From: Mycolicibacterium iranicum
GTDB taxonomy: Bacteria > Actinomycetota > Actinomycetes > Mycobacteriales > Mycobacteriaceae
Assembly (NCBI RefSeq): GCF_014190915.1
Contig: NZ_JACHVU010000009.1
Coordinates: 124,001 to 188,000, forward strand
Direction: 5' to 3'
DNA length: 64,000 nucleotides
Part shown: positions 7,795-14,545 of the stretch, in pieces
Position numbering within the stretch: position 1 is the first letter of the stretch
Layout: every line of letters starts with the position of its first letter
The notes under the pieces: generated by a model
Databases searched by the model: none
Told to the model about the DNA's origin: nothing
The model's input: only the letters and a program-made list of their open reading frames with translations
Made by a program: the position numbers and the translations under genes

Positions 7795-8214
7795 TTAAAC
7801 GCTTTGTTGCAGACGGCCTAATAGGGAGAACTTCTCGGTCTGCTTACCGGTCACACCCTGCCCCACATCGCCGCCCTTAATCTTTTTAGCTGCGTAATGC
7901 GGGCGCTTCTTCAACAACTCGTCAATAGCAGTGGTCAACGCATCATCGTCGTTCAACAACTCTTCGTTATATTCCAGGTCTGTGGGATCTGCGAGCTTGC
8001 CGGTTGCCCGTACCTGTGAGGTGAACAATGCGCGTTGCACCCTGTCTAGGGTCTGCTCGGCGGCTTCCGCGCGCTGACGGTTCGTCTTCGCTTCGGTGCG
8101 TAGCTGTTCGACGTAGGAGCGTGGGAAACTATCGCCGTCCTGCTTATCCTCTACATCGTTCGCGTCGTCGGACACCTCATCAACATCAACGTCTACGTCA
8201 TCATCTACGGTCAT
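7795..8214 (-). CDS. Putative capsid scaffolding protein
   Basis: A 139-residue protein: a very acidic N-terminus (DDDVDVDVDEVSDDANDVED), a predicted coiled-coil segment (SYVEQLRTEAKTNRQRAEAAEQTLDRVQRALF) and a basic C-terminal tail. Small size, coiled coil and location directly upstream of the major capsid gene and after the portal gene are the usual features of scaffolding proteins in actinobacterial tailed phages. There is no serine- or ClpP-type protease signature, so it appears to be scaffold only. Confidence 0.75.
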   Translation of the reverse strand: MTVDDDVDVDVDEVSDDANDVEDKQDGDSFPRSYVEQLRTEAKTNRQRAEAAEQTLDRVQRALFTSQVRATGKLADPTDLEYNEELLNDDDALTTAIDELLKKRPHYAAKKIKGGDVGQGVTGKQTEKFSLLGRLQQSV

Positions 8215-8285
8215 TACTTCTCCAATAGGTCAAAATCAAGGCTGTACGCCACGTACAGCCACCAACACGGCACGGACGGGGAAAC

Positions 8286-9632
8286 CTAATCCCAGCTGCT
8301 GAAAGCACGTCCCAGGCGGACATCAGCACCCAAACGCGCATCTGCTTTAACACGCTCCAACTCCACGGCAACCTCTTCGTCGTTCATTCCCATACGACGC
8401 AGCACCGCTTCGCGACTCAGCAAGCCACTGGTGAAGTACTTCACCGCGAGGTCAGCTTCAGCAGCCGGGGAACGCGTAGACGGATCAGCCCACTTCACCT
8501 GAACCCGAACGGAACCAGGGTCAACACCGTCGCGCACCGCCACAATCAACCGCGCCACCGTCTCAAACGCGCGCCCGAAACTGCGCTGCTTACCGAAAGC
8601 CTTAGCCGTCAACGAGCTTTCACTACTGCGGATCGCATCAGCGCTCGACGGGTTCTCACTGGTGATACCGACCATATGAGGACTCAGCCCCGACACCGCC
8701 AAAATCTGTTGAACCCAAATATCGCACGCAGCCTTATAGCCATCCAGGCGGGCACCTTCCCACTGACCGAACTTCGTGTTTTCGTTCTCAGACACCGCCA
8801 TGCGGGCGGTTTCATCAATGGGATTAACCGTGTCCATGACAGGAGCGTTGGTCAGCGGATCAACAACAACGTTCCCATCACCATCAAGGCGGATCGTCTC
8901 TTTCAACTCCAAACCAGTCGCCCAACGACGCGGACGCGCTGAGTACTCAAGAGCCACCGCCAACCCAGCAAGAGCAGCATTCAAACCATCCACGAGGCAA
9001 CGTAAATCAGCTATTTCGGAGTATCCGTCCTCATCCAACAATCGGTCATTGTTCGTCAAAGGAACTAGATTCACCACACCCAACGGATTCGGTGTCACAT
9101 CCCGAAGATCAAAGCCGGCTCCTGCTGACGGGCTACCGGCGACGTAATAACGAATCTCATCCGGCAAGTAGACGTAGCAGTGCGTTTCCTTGTCGGTGCG
9201 GTACCGCTTCAACCCGGCGATCACTGAGCGGTCGGCGGGGTTCCTCAACACACAGCACTGCTCGGCGGATTCCACACTGATCGTCGGATTACCCGCGCCA
9301 TCGGCCCACACGAGGAAGAACGACTGCCCCAACGTCAACGCCTCTTTAATCGCGGTCTGCGCTAGCTCCTCCATATCCTGCGAGGTCCACACATCCCACA
9401 CGGCGGCACCGTCGAAACCGACCACCCGCAGACGTTCCGCGATGGACTGCACAGCCAAGCGGGGGATGTTGGATGCGATCCTGCCGAACCTGTTGTTGAG
9501 CGCGGCGCGGGCTTCCGGTGCCAGGAACGCGAGAGGTTGCTCACCACGCGAGTACAGGTTCAGCTCACGGTATCGGGCTGACGGCGAGTCCAACTTTTGA
9601 AGCATCGAAATCAGCAAGTCATCATCATTCAT
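8286..9632 (-). CDS. Phage portal protein
   Basis: A 448-residue protein of the SPP1/HK97 gp6-type portal family: SRGEQPLAFLAPEARAALNNRFGRIASNIPRLAVQSIAERL near the N-terminus is the characteristic opening of actinophage portals, followed by VWDVWTSQDMEELAQTAIKEAL and a C-terminal helical region after LSRE. It forms the dodecameric channel through which terminase packages DNA. ATG 9630-9632 is preferred because AAGGAAAA precedes it; an ATG at 9656 would overlap the terminase end. The gene follows the terminase by about 10 bp. Confidence 0.88.
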   Translation of the reverse strand: MNDDDLLISMLQKLDSPSARYRELNLYSRGEQPLAFLAPEARAALNNRFGRIASNIPRLAVQSIAERLRVVGFDGAAVWDVWTSQDMEELAQTAIKEALTLGQSFFLVWADGAGNPTISVESAEQCCVLRNPADRSVIAGLKRYRTDKETHCYVYLPDEIRYYVAGSPSAGAGFDLRDVTPNPLGVVNLVPLTNNDRLLDEDGYSEIADLRCLVDGLNAALAGLAVALEYSARPRRWATGLELKETIRLDGDGNVVVDPLTNAPVMDTVNPIDETARMAVSENENTKFGQWEGARLDGYKAACDIWVQQILAVSGLSPHMVGITSENPSSADAIRSSESSLTAKAFGKQRSFGRAFETVARLIVAVRDGVDPGSVRVQVKWADPSTRSPAAEADLAVKYFTSGLLSREAVLRRMGMNDEEVAVELERVKADARLGADVRLGRAFSSWD

Positions 9633-9642
9633 ATTTTTCCTT

Positions 9643-11091
9643 TTAGAAAGAGGCAACGCGGTACTTCTTCACCGGCTTATTAACGTGAAAAGCCCTGCGG
9701 TCAAACGCAACAATCGCAGCGATAGCGGCGTCCACTTTGCGCGGCGAACCACGCTTGTCCTTCACGATCACGTCACCCTGAGTCGTCGGGCGGGCTACAC
9801 AATGCGCAACATGGGAAGCTAGACGCGGGTCACCGTCATGGGTCAAAGTATGCTCAATGACAGCCTGGTAAAAGCGGTCTGTTGCCGGTGCCATGCGTCC
9901 TAGGAACCCGGTGTTCCATTCCACGACGCGGGTTTCTCCGTACCGTTTAGCCCACTGCTCAATCTCACTTCTCCAACCCCACGGATCGCAGCCCATAGAC
10001 AGAACGTCGTATTGCAGGAACGCCAGATCCACGACGTTGCACACCTCTTCACGAGGAACACGCCAAGTCGGGTCACCAGGATTCTCCCAGAGCCCAATCA
10101 GAAACACATGCCCGTCGAGAGTGCAGCCCACGAGAGCGGTTGAATCACCGGACGCCGAACCATCGAAACCCAACGTGATCGGACCCTCGATAGGGTGATC
10201 ATTCTTGCAGGCATCCCAGGCACCCCACGGAAGCCAAGAGTCCACACCGGTAACCCACTGCCCCAACCGAAGCTGACGAAAGACAGGTTCGCGCAACGTC
10301 TTTAGGACAGAAGCTAAACCATCCTCAGCCAAGAATGGATCATCACACGACAGTGCGGGGTTGGCGATCCTCCACGCTTCCCGGCTATCCACCTCCCAGC
10401 CATCAGGGGCGGCAAACTCTCTGAAATAGAAGCTAGTATCCGTCCCGCTGCGACCGTGCTCCACCAAACGCCACATGATCGAATCCGCAGAACTAGCCGG
10501 GGTTGAAATGGCTAGGGTCAAACTTTCAGGTCGCTTACCCGACATTGACGTGATCGCCTCCCACACCGCCTCAGTCACCACATGCAGCTCATCAACGATC
10601 AGCAGCGACGGGTCGTGACCGTGAAGGGCACCGGGCTCAGCGGGAAGCGGAAGCAAGGTCGCATCATTCTCAGGCACATACAACCGGTCCGCATAGACCT
10701 GGACCCGTTCGGCGAGTGCAGGATTCAACTCCACCATGCGCTTGGCGTAACGCAGCGTAATAGCCGATTGTCGGGCATCCGATGCAACGACCAAAACCTC
10801 AGCCGAAGGTGGCCCCACGAACAACTCAGCCAACGCCAACGCAGCAGCCAACATCGTCTTTCCATTCGCACGCGGAATCGACACCAAAGCCGTACGAACA
10901 CCCGGAGCGAACGCACCCCGAACAATCTCCCGCTGGAAACCCCTCAACCGGAACGCTTTTCCGACACCATGCCCGCGCGGAACCTTCAAGAACGTCCGAA
11001 TGAACTTTTCCCGGCGCTTGGCACGATCACGCGGCCAACCCACAAACGATAGCGGCGCAACCGCAACACTGCCTTTAGGGCCAGCACGCAT
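9643..11091 (-). CDS. Phage terminase large subunit
   Basis: A 482-residue packaging motor. The ATPase domain shows FQREIVRGAF (adenine-binding type), Walker A-like SIPRANGKT near residue 73-81, and Walker B LLIVDELH near 167. The RNase H-like nuclease domain begins at ITLGFDGSASGDSTAL, whose Asp is a metal ligand, with further acidic ligands toward the C-terminus (KVDAAIAAIVAFDRR). It cuts and translocates DNA into the prohead through the portal. No small terminase gene is recognisable beside it; the neighbouring HNH nuclease may assist cutting, as in other phages with an HNH-terminase pair. The first ATG is at 11091. Confidence 0.9.
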   Translation of the reverse strand: MRAGPKGSVAVAPLSFVGWPRDRAKRREKFIRTFLKVPRGHGVGKAFRLRGFQREIVRGAFAPGVRTALVSIPRANGKTMLAAALALAELFVGPPSAEVLVVASDARQSAITLRYAKRMVELNPALAERVQVYADRLYVPENDATLLPLPAEPGALHGHDPSLLIVDELHVVTEAVWEAITSMSGKRPESLTLAISTPASSADSIMWRLVEHGRSGTDTSFYFREFAAPDGWEVDSREAWRIANPALSCDDPFLAEDGLASVLKTLREPVFRQLRLGQWVTGVDSWLPWGAWDACKNDHPIEGPITLGFDGSASGDSTALVGCTLDGHVFLIGLWENPGDPTWRVPREEVCNVVDLAFLQYDVLSMGCDPWGWRSEIEQWAKRYGETRVVEWNTGFLGRMAPATDRFYQAVIEHTLTHDGDPRLASHVAHCVARPTTQGDVIVKDKRGSPRKVDAAIAAIVAFDRRAFHVNKPVKKYRVASF

Positions 11092-11105
11092 GACAAACTC
11101 AATTC

Positions 11106-11384
11106 ATGGATGAGACGTTAAAAGAGGACACCTCAGCGGCCATCGCCGTTGTAACAGCCGTCCTGAGCGAGCCCGGTACTGGCCGGAAGCCCTTTGCCAC
11201 CCAAATTGCGAACGAATTCTTTGAGGAAAACCCCGACAACGGTGAGGTTCGCCTTGCGAATGGGCTAATCCAGCTCTGCATAATGCTTCTGGCCAAAATT
11301 CAGCTAGAAACTGAAATACTTCCCGCTGAAACCCTCCAGCTAGCTGCAGAAATCGTGAACTCCCCGGACGGCGACGAAGAGTAA
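11106..11384 (+). CDS. Small acidic helical protein of unknown function on the opposite strand of the head module
   Basis: A 92-residue protein read on the plus strand while its neighbours are on the minus strand. It starts 14 bp from the terminase start and ends before the HNH gene. The sequence is acidic, lacks Cys and His, and is largely helical (AIAVVTAVLSEPG, LANGLIQLCIMLLAKIQ contains the only Cys). Its orientation and isolation are those of a moron-type gene, expressed independently of packaging genes. I do not recognise the family. Nothing here shows whether it acts on host, helper phage or itself. Confidence 0.6.
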   Translation: MDETLKEDTSAAIAVVTAVLSEPGTGRKPFATQIANEFFEENPDNGEVRLANGLIQLCIMLLAKIQLETEILPAETLQLAAEIVNSPDGDEE

Positions 11385-11451
11385 CTCGAACTATGCTATG
11401 CGAGTCCGTCCTGCCTGTGGCGAACGGTGGGGTTACCCCCAGGGGGTTTGC

Positions 11452-11790
11452 TTAGGCGTGGGTGATGCTTGCTCCACGAGCACGACCAGCGGCAATGTTG
11501 CAGCGAACACAACGGACGACCAACAGACCATCCCCAACATCCTTAAGGGTGAGGCGTTGACCGCTCTCCAACTTGCGCCACGACTCCACGCTGTGATCTA
11601 GAGTCAACTTCTCCGTCGTTAGGCAGTCAGTGCAGAAGCCCTGAAGGGCGATAGCAGCGCCACGGAGTCGTTGATAGTCGTAGCCGTATCCGCGCGCGCT
11701 GGCTGACGGTCCCCATCGTTTCAGCTTGTGGTCTGGGCATCTCGATTGCTGAGACGGTTCGCCGCATATCACGCAGGCTTTCAGCAACAT
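11452..11790 (-). CDS. HNH endonuclease
   Basis: A 112-residue HNH nuclease with two CxxC pairs for structural zinc (CVICG near residue 6; CVRCN near the C-terminus), plus the central CTDCL and the catalytic LTLDHSVESW, in which the His of LDH is the general base. The conserved SARGYGYDYQRLRGAA region is typical of phage HNH proteins located next to terminase large subunit genes; there they are needed for DNA cleavage during packaging. GGAG lies 6 nt before the ATG at 11790. The reverse complement of that same stretch, GGAAAACTCC, precedes the divergent plus-strand gene. Confidence 0.85.
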   Translation of the reverse strand: MLLKACVICGEPSQQSRCPDHKLKRWGPSASARGYGYDYQRLRGAAIALQGFCTDCLTTEKLTLDHSVESWRKLESGQRLTLKDVGDGLLVVRCVRCNIAAGRARGASITHA

Positions 11791-11805
11791 GGAAAACTCC
11801 TGACT

Positions 11806-12264
11806 ATGACGACTACAAGCACAAAGATTGACCCGCGTTCAGTTGTGCCAGGAGATGTAATCAGCGTGAATGGGTGGCATCGAGTGGTAGAGCTCTTGGG
11901 CGAAGAACCGGGCGGCATCCTGCGCGGTCGCAGCAGCACTTCGCAGCCAGGCGGTGGTCCCCCATCTATCGGACGCGCAGAACCCGAGACGGCGATCCTA
12001 TTCGAGGTAGAGGGTGGCGCCGAGGTTCGCGTTGCAGCAACCGATCCAGTTGCGGTGCAGACCGACGAGGTGCCTCCCGAAAACATCGAAGTAGGGGATC
12101 TCATTTACGTCCCGCATCGGAGACGTTGGATCACCGTCGCCGAGAAACACTGTGATCCTCAACTCCCAGGTGATGACGATAGGTTCGACTTCAGCGAGGA
12201 CGGAAGCGATGTAGGGCTGTCAGTTCGGAGAAGCGGACAGGTGACGCGACGGAAACGCTCTTAA
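11806..12264 (+). CDS. Hypothetical element protein with two beta-rich repeats, plus strand
   Basis: A 152-residue protein starting at ATG 11806, 15 bp from the divergent HNH start. Two related segments are visible: RSVVPGDVISVNGWHRVVELL near the N-terminus and ENIEVGDLIYVPHRRRWITVAEK near residue 110. Both have the form xVxxGDxIxVxxxxRxVxx, suggesting two small SH3-like or Hint-like beta barrels. No membrane segment or catalytic motif is seen. Like the gene at 11106, it runs against the main direction of the element and is a candidate cargo gene. It converges on an 81-residue minus-strand gene with a 1-bp gap. Confidence 0.6.
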   Translation: MTTTSTKIDPRSVVPGDVISVNGWHRVVELLGEEPGGILRGRSSTSQPGGGPPSIGRAEPETAILFEVEGGAEVRVAATDPVAVQTDEVPPENIEVGDLIYVPHRRRWITVAEKHCDPQLPGDDDRFDFSEDGSDVGLSVRRSGQVTRRKRS

Positions 12265-12265
12265 C

Positions 12266-12511
12266 TCAGATGGTGATTCCTAGGTCATAGAGTGCCTGGT
12301 CATCTTCAATCTCCGCGATCTGCAAATCCTGCGCCGTCTTACGCACGCCCTCAACAAGGTCACGGTCCATCGCCACATTCAGAATCTCGCCGTTGAGTGA
12401 GATGAACCGGAAGACGCGAAACACTGCTTCTGGTGTCCTTAGGATCTGGGCTCCTACCCCCACCGCGTGTAGGGCGGGTGCTGTCACGAAACCTGGTACG
12501 TCTTTACTCAT
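12266..12511 (-). CDS. Hypothetical small element protein
   Basis: An 81-residue protein, last gene of the early-type operon that starts at 13663. Its middle, VFRVFRFISLNGEILNVAMDRDLVEGVRKTAQDL, suggests a beta hairpin followed by helices; the C-terminus is acidic. The ATG lies 1 bp after the stop of the 57-residue gene upstream, so it is co-translated with it. No family recognised. Confidence 0.6.
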   Translation of the reverse strand: MSKDVPGFVTAPALHAVGVGAQILRTPEAVFRVFRFISLNGEILNVAMDRDLVEGVRKTAQDLQIAEIEDDQALYDLGITI

Positions 12512-12512
12512 G

Positions 12513-12686
12513 TCATGTTCCTAGTCGTTCATTTAGTTTGCGCCGCAGAAGGATTGCGAGGTCCTTCGGAAGGTTGACTACGGTCGCCGGAATGCGAGAA
12601 CCACGGTCGAACACCAATGTGTAGATCGGCGCGTTCGGCAAACCGAGCATGTAGAGGCTGTGCGGGTTGATCGTTTCGTGTGTCAT
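12513..12686 (-). CDS. Hypothetical 57-residue element protein (short, translationally coupled)
   Basis: A short frame encoding a protein that starts MTHETINPHSLYMLGLPNAP and ends RRKLNERLGT. ATG 12684-12686 overlaps the TGA of the upstream zinc-finger gene (ATGA), and its stop is 1 bp from the next ATG. It therefore fills exactly the space between two coupled genes. Another frame in the same stretch (12529-12711) gives a low-complexity product and breaks this spacing. Content (IYTLVFDRGSRIPATVVNLP) reads as a beta-rich small domain. Function unknown. Confidence 0.6.
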   Translation of the reverse strand: MTHETINPHSLYMLGLPNAPIYTLVFDRGSRIPATVVNLPKDLAILLRRKLNERLGT

Positions 12687-13015
12687 GTGTGGTCCTGATA
12701 CATCTGCTCAATCCAACGGCGCGCGTGGTCGACTAGGAATGCAAGCTCATTGTCAAGATCATCACTGACCAATAAATCCGGCGCATACGCAATACCAAGC
12801 ATCTCAGCTACAGGTTCCGCGTCTCCTACGTGCCAGCAGTACCGCACGAAATCCACTTGCCTATCCGACAACGCAACCGGTGTACTGGGGAACGTGGAGG
12901 AACCAGGGCACGTGTCGTTGTGGGGACCGTGACGGTTCAATGTTCCGGTGTCCGGTCGGATAGCGCAGCTACGTCCGCAGTAAGGGCAGATAGCGCGCTC
13001 TTGGGTTAAAGGCAT
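12683..13015 (-). CDS. Hypothetical element protein with N-terminal zinc-finger-like motif
   Basis: A 110-residue protein. The N-terminal CPYCGRSC, followed by HGPHNDTC about 15 residues later, supplies four Cys/His ligands for one zinc ion; the rest is helical and acidic (SDDLDNELAFLVDHARRWIEQMY). The start lies 1 bp after the stop of the upstream winged-helix gene. The motif suggests nucleic-acid or protein binding within the element's control or replication operon; no specific function can be given. Confidence 0.6.
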   Translation of the reverse strand: MPLTQERAICPYCGRSCAIRPDTGTLNRHGPHNDTCPGSSTFPSTPVALSDRQVDFVRYCWHVGDAEPVAEMLGIAYAPDLLVSDDLDNELAFLVDHARRWIEQMYQDHT

Positions 13016-13016
13016 C

Positions 13017-13469
13017 TCACACTCCTACAGGGGTCTTGTCACGGGCTGAGCTGTTCCGTGTGCGGCGATCTGCGGTGCGTGGTGGGATCACGTGCTTGAT
13101 TGCGTACGGCCGGTCCTGAAGCTTCTTCTTGCCGGTTCGGATGCCATCGCAGTAGCCGCACAGTTCATCCGCTTCGCTCGTCTGACCGCCTCCGATGACG
13201 GCGTGGGGTGGAACGACAAGGCACCGAGAACACGAGCGGTTGTCCAGCAAGTCAAGTTCTTTCGCCTCAGCGATAAGGTTCGACACCTGGACACCGGAGA
13301 TACCAAGAATGCGCGCAATTTCACCCATTTCGAAGCTGGCGTGACCGTTACGTCGATGCGTGCCTTTCGCTAGAGATTCCAGACGCCATAGCAGGGGAAA
13401 GCGTTTGTCACACGCCCGTTCTCGATACACCGACTGGTAGTGGATGGCGAACGGGTTGTCGTGACTCAT
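13017..13469 (-). CDS. Winged-helix-like DNA-binding protein, possible replication or control protein
   Basis: A 150-residue protein. Residues about 12-75 (YRERACDKRFPLLWRLESLAKG, then FEMGEIARILGISGVQVSNLIAEAKELDLLD) look like a helix-turn-helix with wing. After it come two CxxC pairs (CSRC and CGYC) about 40 residues apart, probably binding zinc, and a basic C-terminal tail. The start is placed at ATG 13467-13469 because it overlaps the TGA of the upstream HTH gene (ATGA). This architecture is seen in small actinophage DNA-binding or replication-initiation proteins; the element encodes no other replication candidate. Assignment is tentative. Confidence 0.6.
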   Translation of the reverse strand: MSHDNPFAIHYQSVYRERACDKRFPLLWRLESLAKGTHRRNGHASFEMGEIARILGISGVQVSNLIAEAKELDLLDNRSCSRCLVVPPHAVIGGGQTSEADELCGYCDGIRTGKKKLQDRPYAIKHVIPPRTADRRTRNSSARDKTPVGV

Positions 13470-13663
13470 CGAGCTGACGCCTTTAGGTTGGCTTCCCACT
13501 GCGCCACGTCCGATAGATCAAACACGCGGCGCTTATTCATGCGATAGGACACCGGAGCTACACCGTTGGAAACCCACGTTCGTACTGTGGATAGGGATAC
13601 GCGTTCGCGGTCGGCGAACTCTTGCAACGTCAGGCGGGACGGCGGTGCCAGCGTGGATGTCAT
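13466..13663 (-). CDS. Excisionase-like helix-turn-helix protein (candidate recombination directionality factor)
   Basis: A 65-residue protein of the MerR/excisionase fold: RLTLQEFADRERVSLSTVRTW is the helix-turn-helix and the following YRMNKRRVFDLSDVAQW is the wing. GGAG 8 nt upstream supports ATG 13661-13663; the frame extends upstream to 13786 but without a ribosome-binding site. It is the first gene of a five-gene coupled operon. Size and fold match both excisionases and small transcription regulators. With a serine integrase the directionality factor can be almost any small protein, so its role in excision is inferred. Confidence 0.7.
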   Translation of the reverse strand: MTSTLAPPSRLTLQEFADRERVSLSTVRTWVSNGVAPVSYRMNKRRVFDLSDVAQWEANLKASAR

Positions 13664-13749
13664 GGCGGGTGCTCCTATGAGAAAAAGGTGCGCCTCACGT
13701 CGGAGGCTAAAAGAAACCAAAGACAATAGTTGCTTTTTCTTACATAGTA

Positions 13750-13780
13750 ATGATATCATGCCGATCCGGTCATCGACCGG
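13750..13780. promoter_or_regulatory. Two adjacent palindromes upstream of the excisionase operon
   Basis: ATGATATCAT (13750-13759) and CCGGTC-ATC-GACCGG (13766-13780) lie 7 bp apart, about 90-115 bp upstream of the HTH start at 13663. An AT-rich stretch with TACTAT and TTGTCTTTGG on the minus strand separates them from the gene and can hold its promoter. They are likely operator sites for a regulator of the early operon. Which protein binds is unknown. Confidence 0.5.
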
Positions 13781-13789
13781 TGTCACGTA

Positions 13790-14340
13790 AAGTAATTTGA
13801 AAGCTCCTACCGGATTTCAGAAAGCCGTGCGGCACAGAACGTTTCGCAGGTGGTTACCTTCTTGGAAGAGAAGGCTACGGATGAGACAAAGGGTGAATCA
13901 GGCACCCCGTGGGGCAAATGGACCTCTCTCATGTCCCAAGCCCCCGCGAAGCGGCTACGTTCCCCGACCACTTACCAGCCGCAGCAAGCCGTACGGCTCA
14001 CCCCAACGCAACCACGACAAAGCACCTTATCTTTTCGAAAACTCTCGTCTGCCAACTCGGTGCGTTCGTCACGGTTCGCTCACTGCAAAGAGGTTCCCTC
14101 CACAGGTTCCGGGAACGCGGGCGGATGCCGGTGGTGTTGGTCGCAGGTAGTCCGGGTTACACGCAGAGCCTCTATATAGGGAAGCGTGTGATCGTCGCAG
14201 ATAGAGACGCTATCGGGCAGCGGATTTTCACTTGTGGGGTGAAATGGTTTCACTTGTGGGGTGAAGAAATTGGCATTTTTGTTAAGACATTCGGACTTAC
14301 GTCAAGCCCCCGGTTGGTGGAACAGATGTACTTCTACGGT
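13790..14340. other. Non-coding control region of the element, about 550 bp
   Basis: No reading frame here has convincing composition on either strand; the plus-strand frames are rich in Arg, Pro and Ser and overlap each other. The stretch includes a small dyad (GTTCCC...GGGAAC near 14092-14118) and ends with tandem operator-like repeats at 14226-14265. It separates the integrase from the early operon, where temperate elements normally carry their genetic switch. It could also hold a packaging (cos/pac) or replication site, or a small RNA. I see no proof of any of these. Confidence 0.45.
14226..14265. promoter_or_regulatory. Tandem operator-like repeats, two copies of an 18-bp dyad spaced 22 bp
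   Basis: TTTCACTTGTGGGGTGAA occurs at 14226-14243 and again, identical, at 14248-14265. Each copy is a dyad, TTCAC-N7-GTGAA. The 22-bp period equals about two turns of DNA, so two dimers would sit on the same face. They lie 83 bp upstream of the small plus-strand gene at 14348. This is the geometry of a cooperative repressor or activator site. Confidence 0.6.
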
Positions 14341-14347
14341 TGTGAAA

Positions 14348-14545
14348 GTGACCGACGAAGAATGGACAGCTCAACAGGTGGCAGCCGCGCCGCCGCTATC
14401 CCGGACGCGCAGAAACAAACTCGCCTTAATCGTCGCCGGTCAACCACTCCACATCAACGTGACTCCGGTCAAACGGACGACCGCGACCCATCGGCTTCAG
14501 CGTCACCCTGAACAGCAACGGCAAGATTGCGCGCTGCCGGTCTAA
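14348..14545 (+). CDS. Small plus-strand protein with APPL motif, overlapping integrase 3' end
   Basis: A 65-residue frame from GTG 14348. The first 31 residues, beginning VTDEEWTAQQVAAAPPLS and continuing into RRNKLALIVAG, resemble a recurrent short actinobacterial protein found near integrases and phage genes (form: TDEEW-x-APPLT-x-QR-x-LA-x-LL). The remainder overlaps the integrase C-terminal coding region by 120 bp on the other strand, and may be readthrough after loss of an earlier stop. No strong ribosome-binding site is seen. Family resemblance is from memory of the pattern. Confidence 0.4.
   Translation: MTDEEWTAQQVAAAPPLSRTRRNKLALIVAGQPLHINVTPVKRTTATHRLQRHPEQQRQDCALPV

Noticed and set aside
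12529..12711. Alternate minus-strand frame of 60 residues
   Set aside because: Low-complexity product that overlaps the upstream gene; the 57-residue frame at 12513-12686 fits the coupling pattern.
14226..14265. CRISPR-like repeat
   Set aside because: Only two copies, 4-bp gap between them, no spacers and no cas genes; better explained as tandem operators.
13909..14511. Plus-strand 200-residue frame in the element control region
   Set aside because: No ribosome-binding site, mixed composition, runs through operator repeats and into the integrase 3' end antisense; no recognisable domain.
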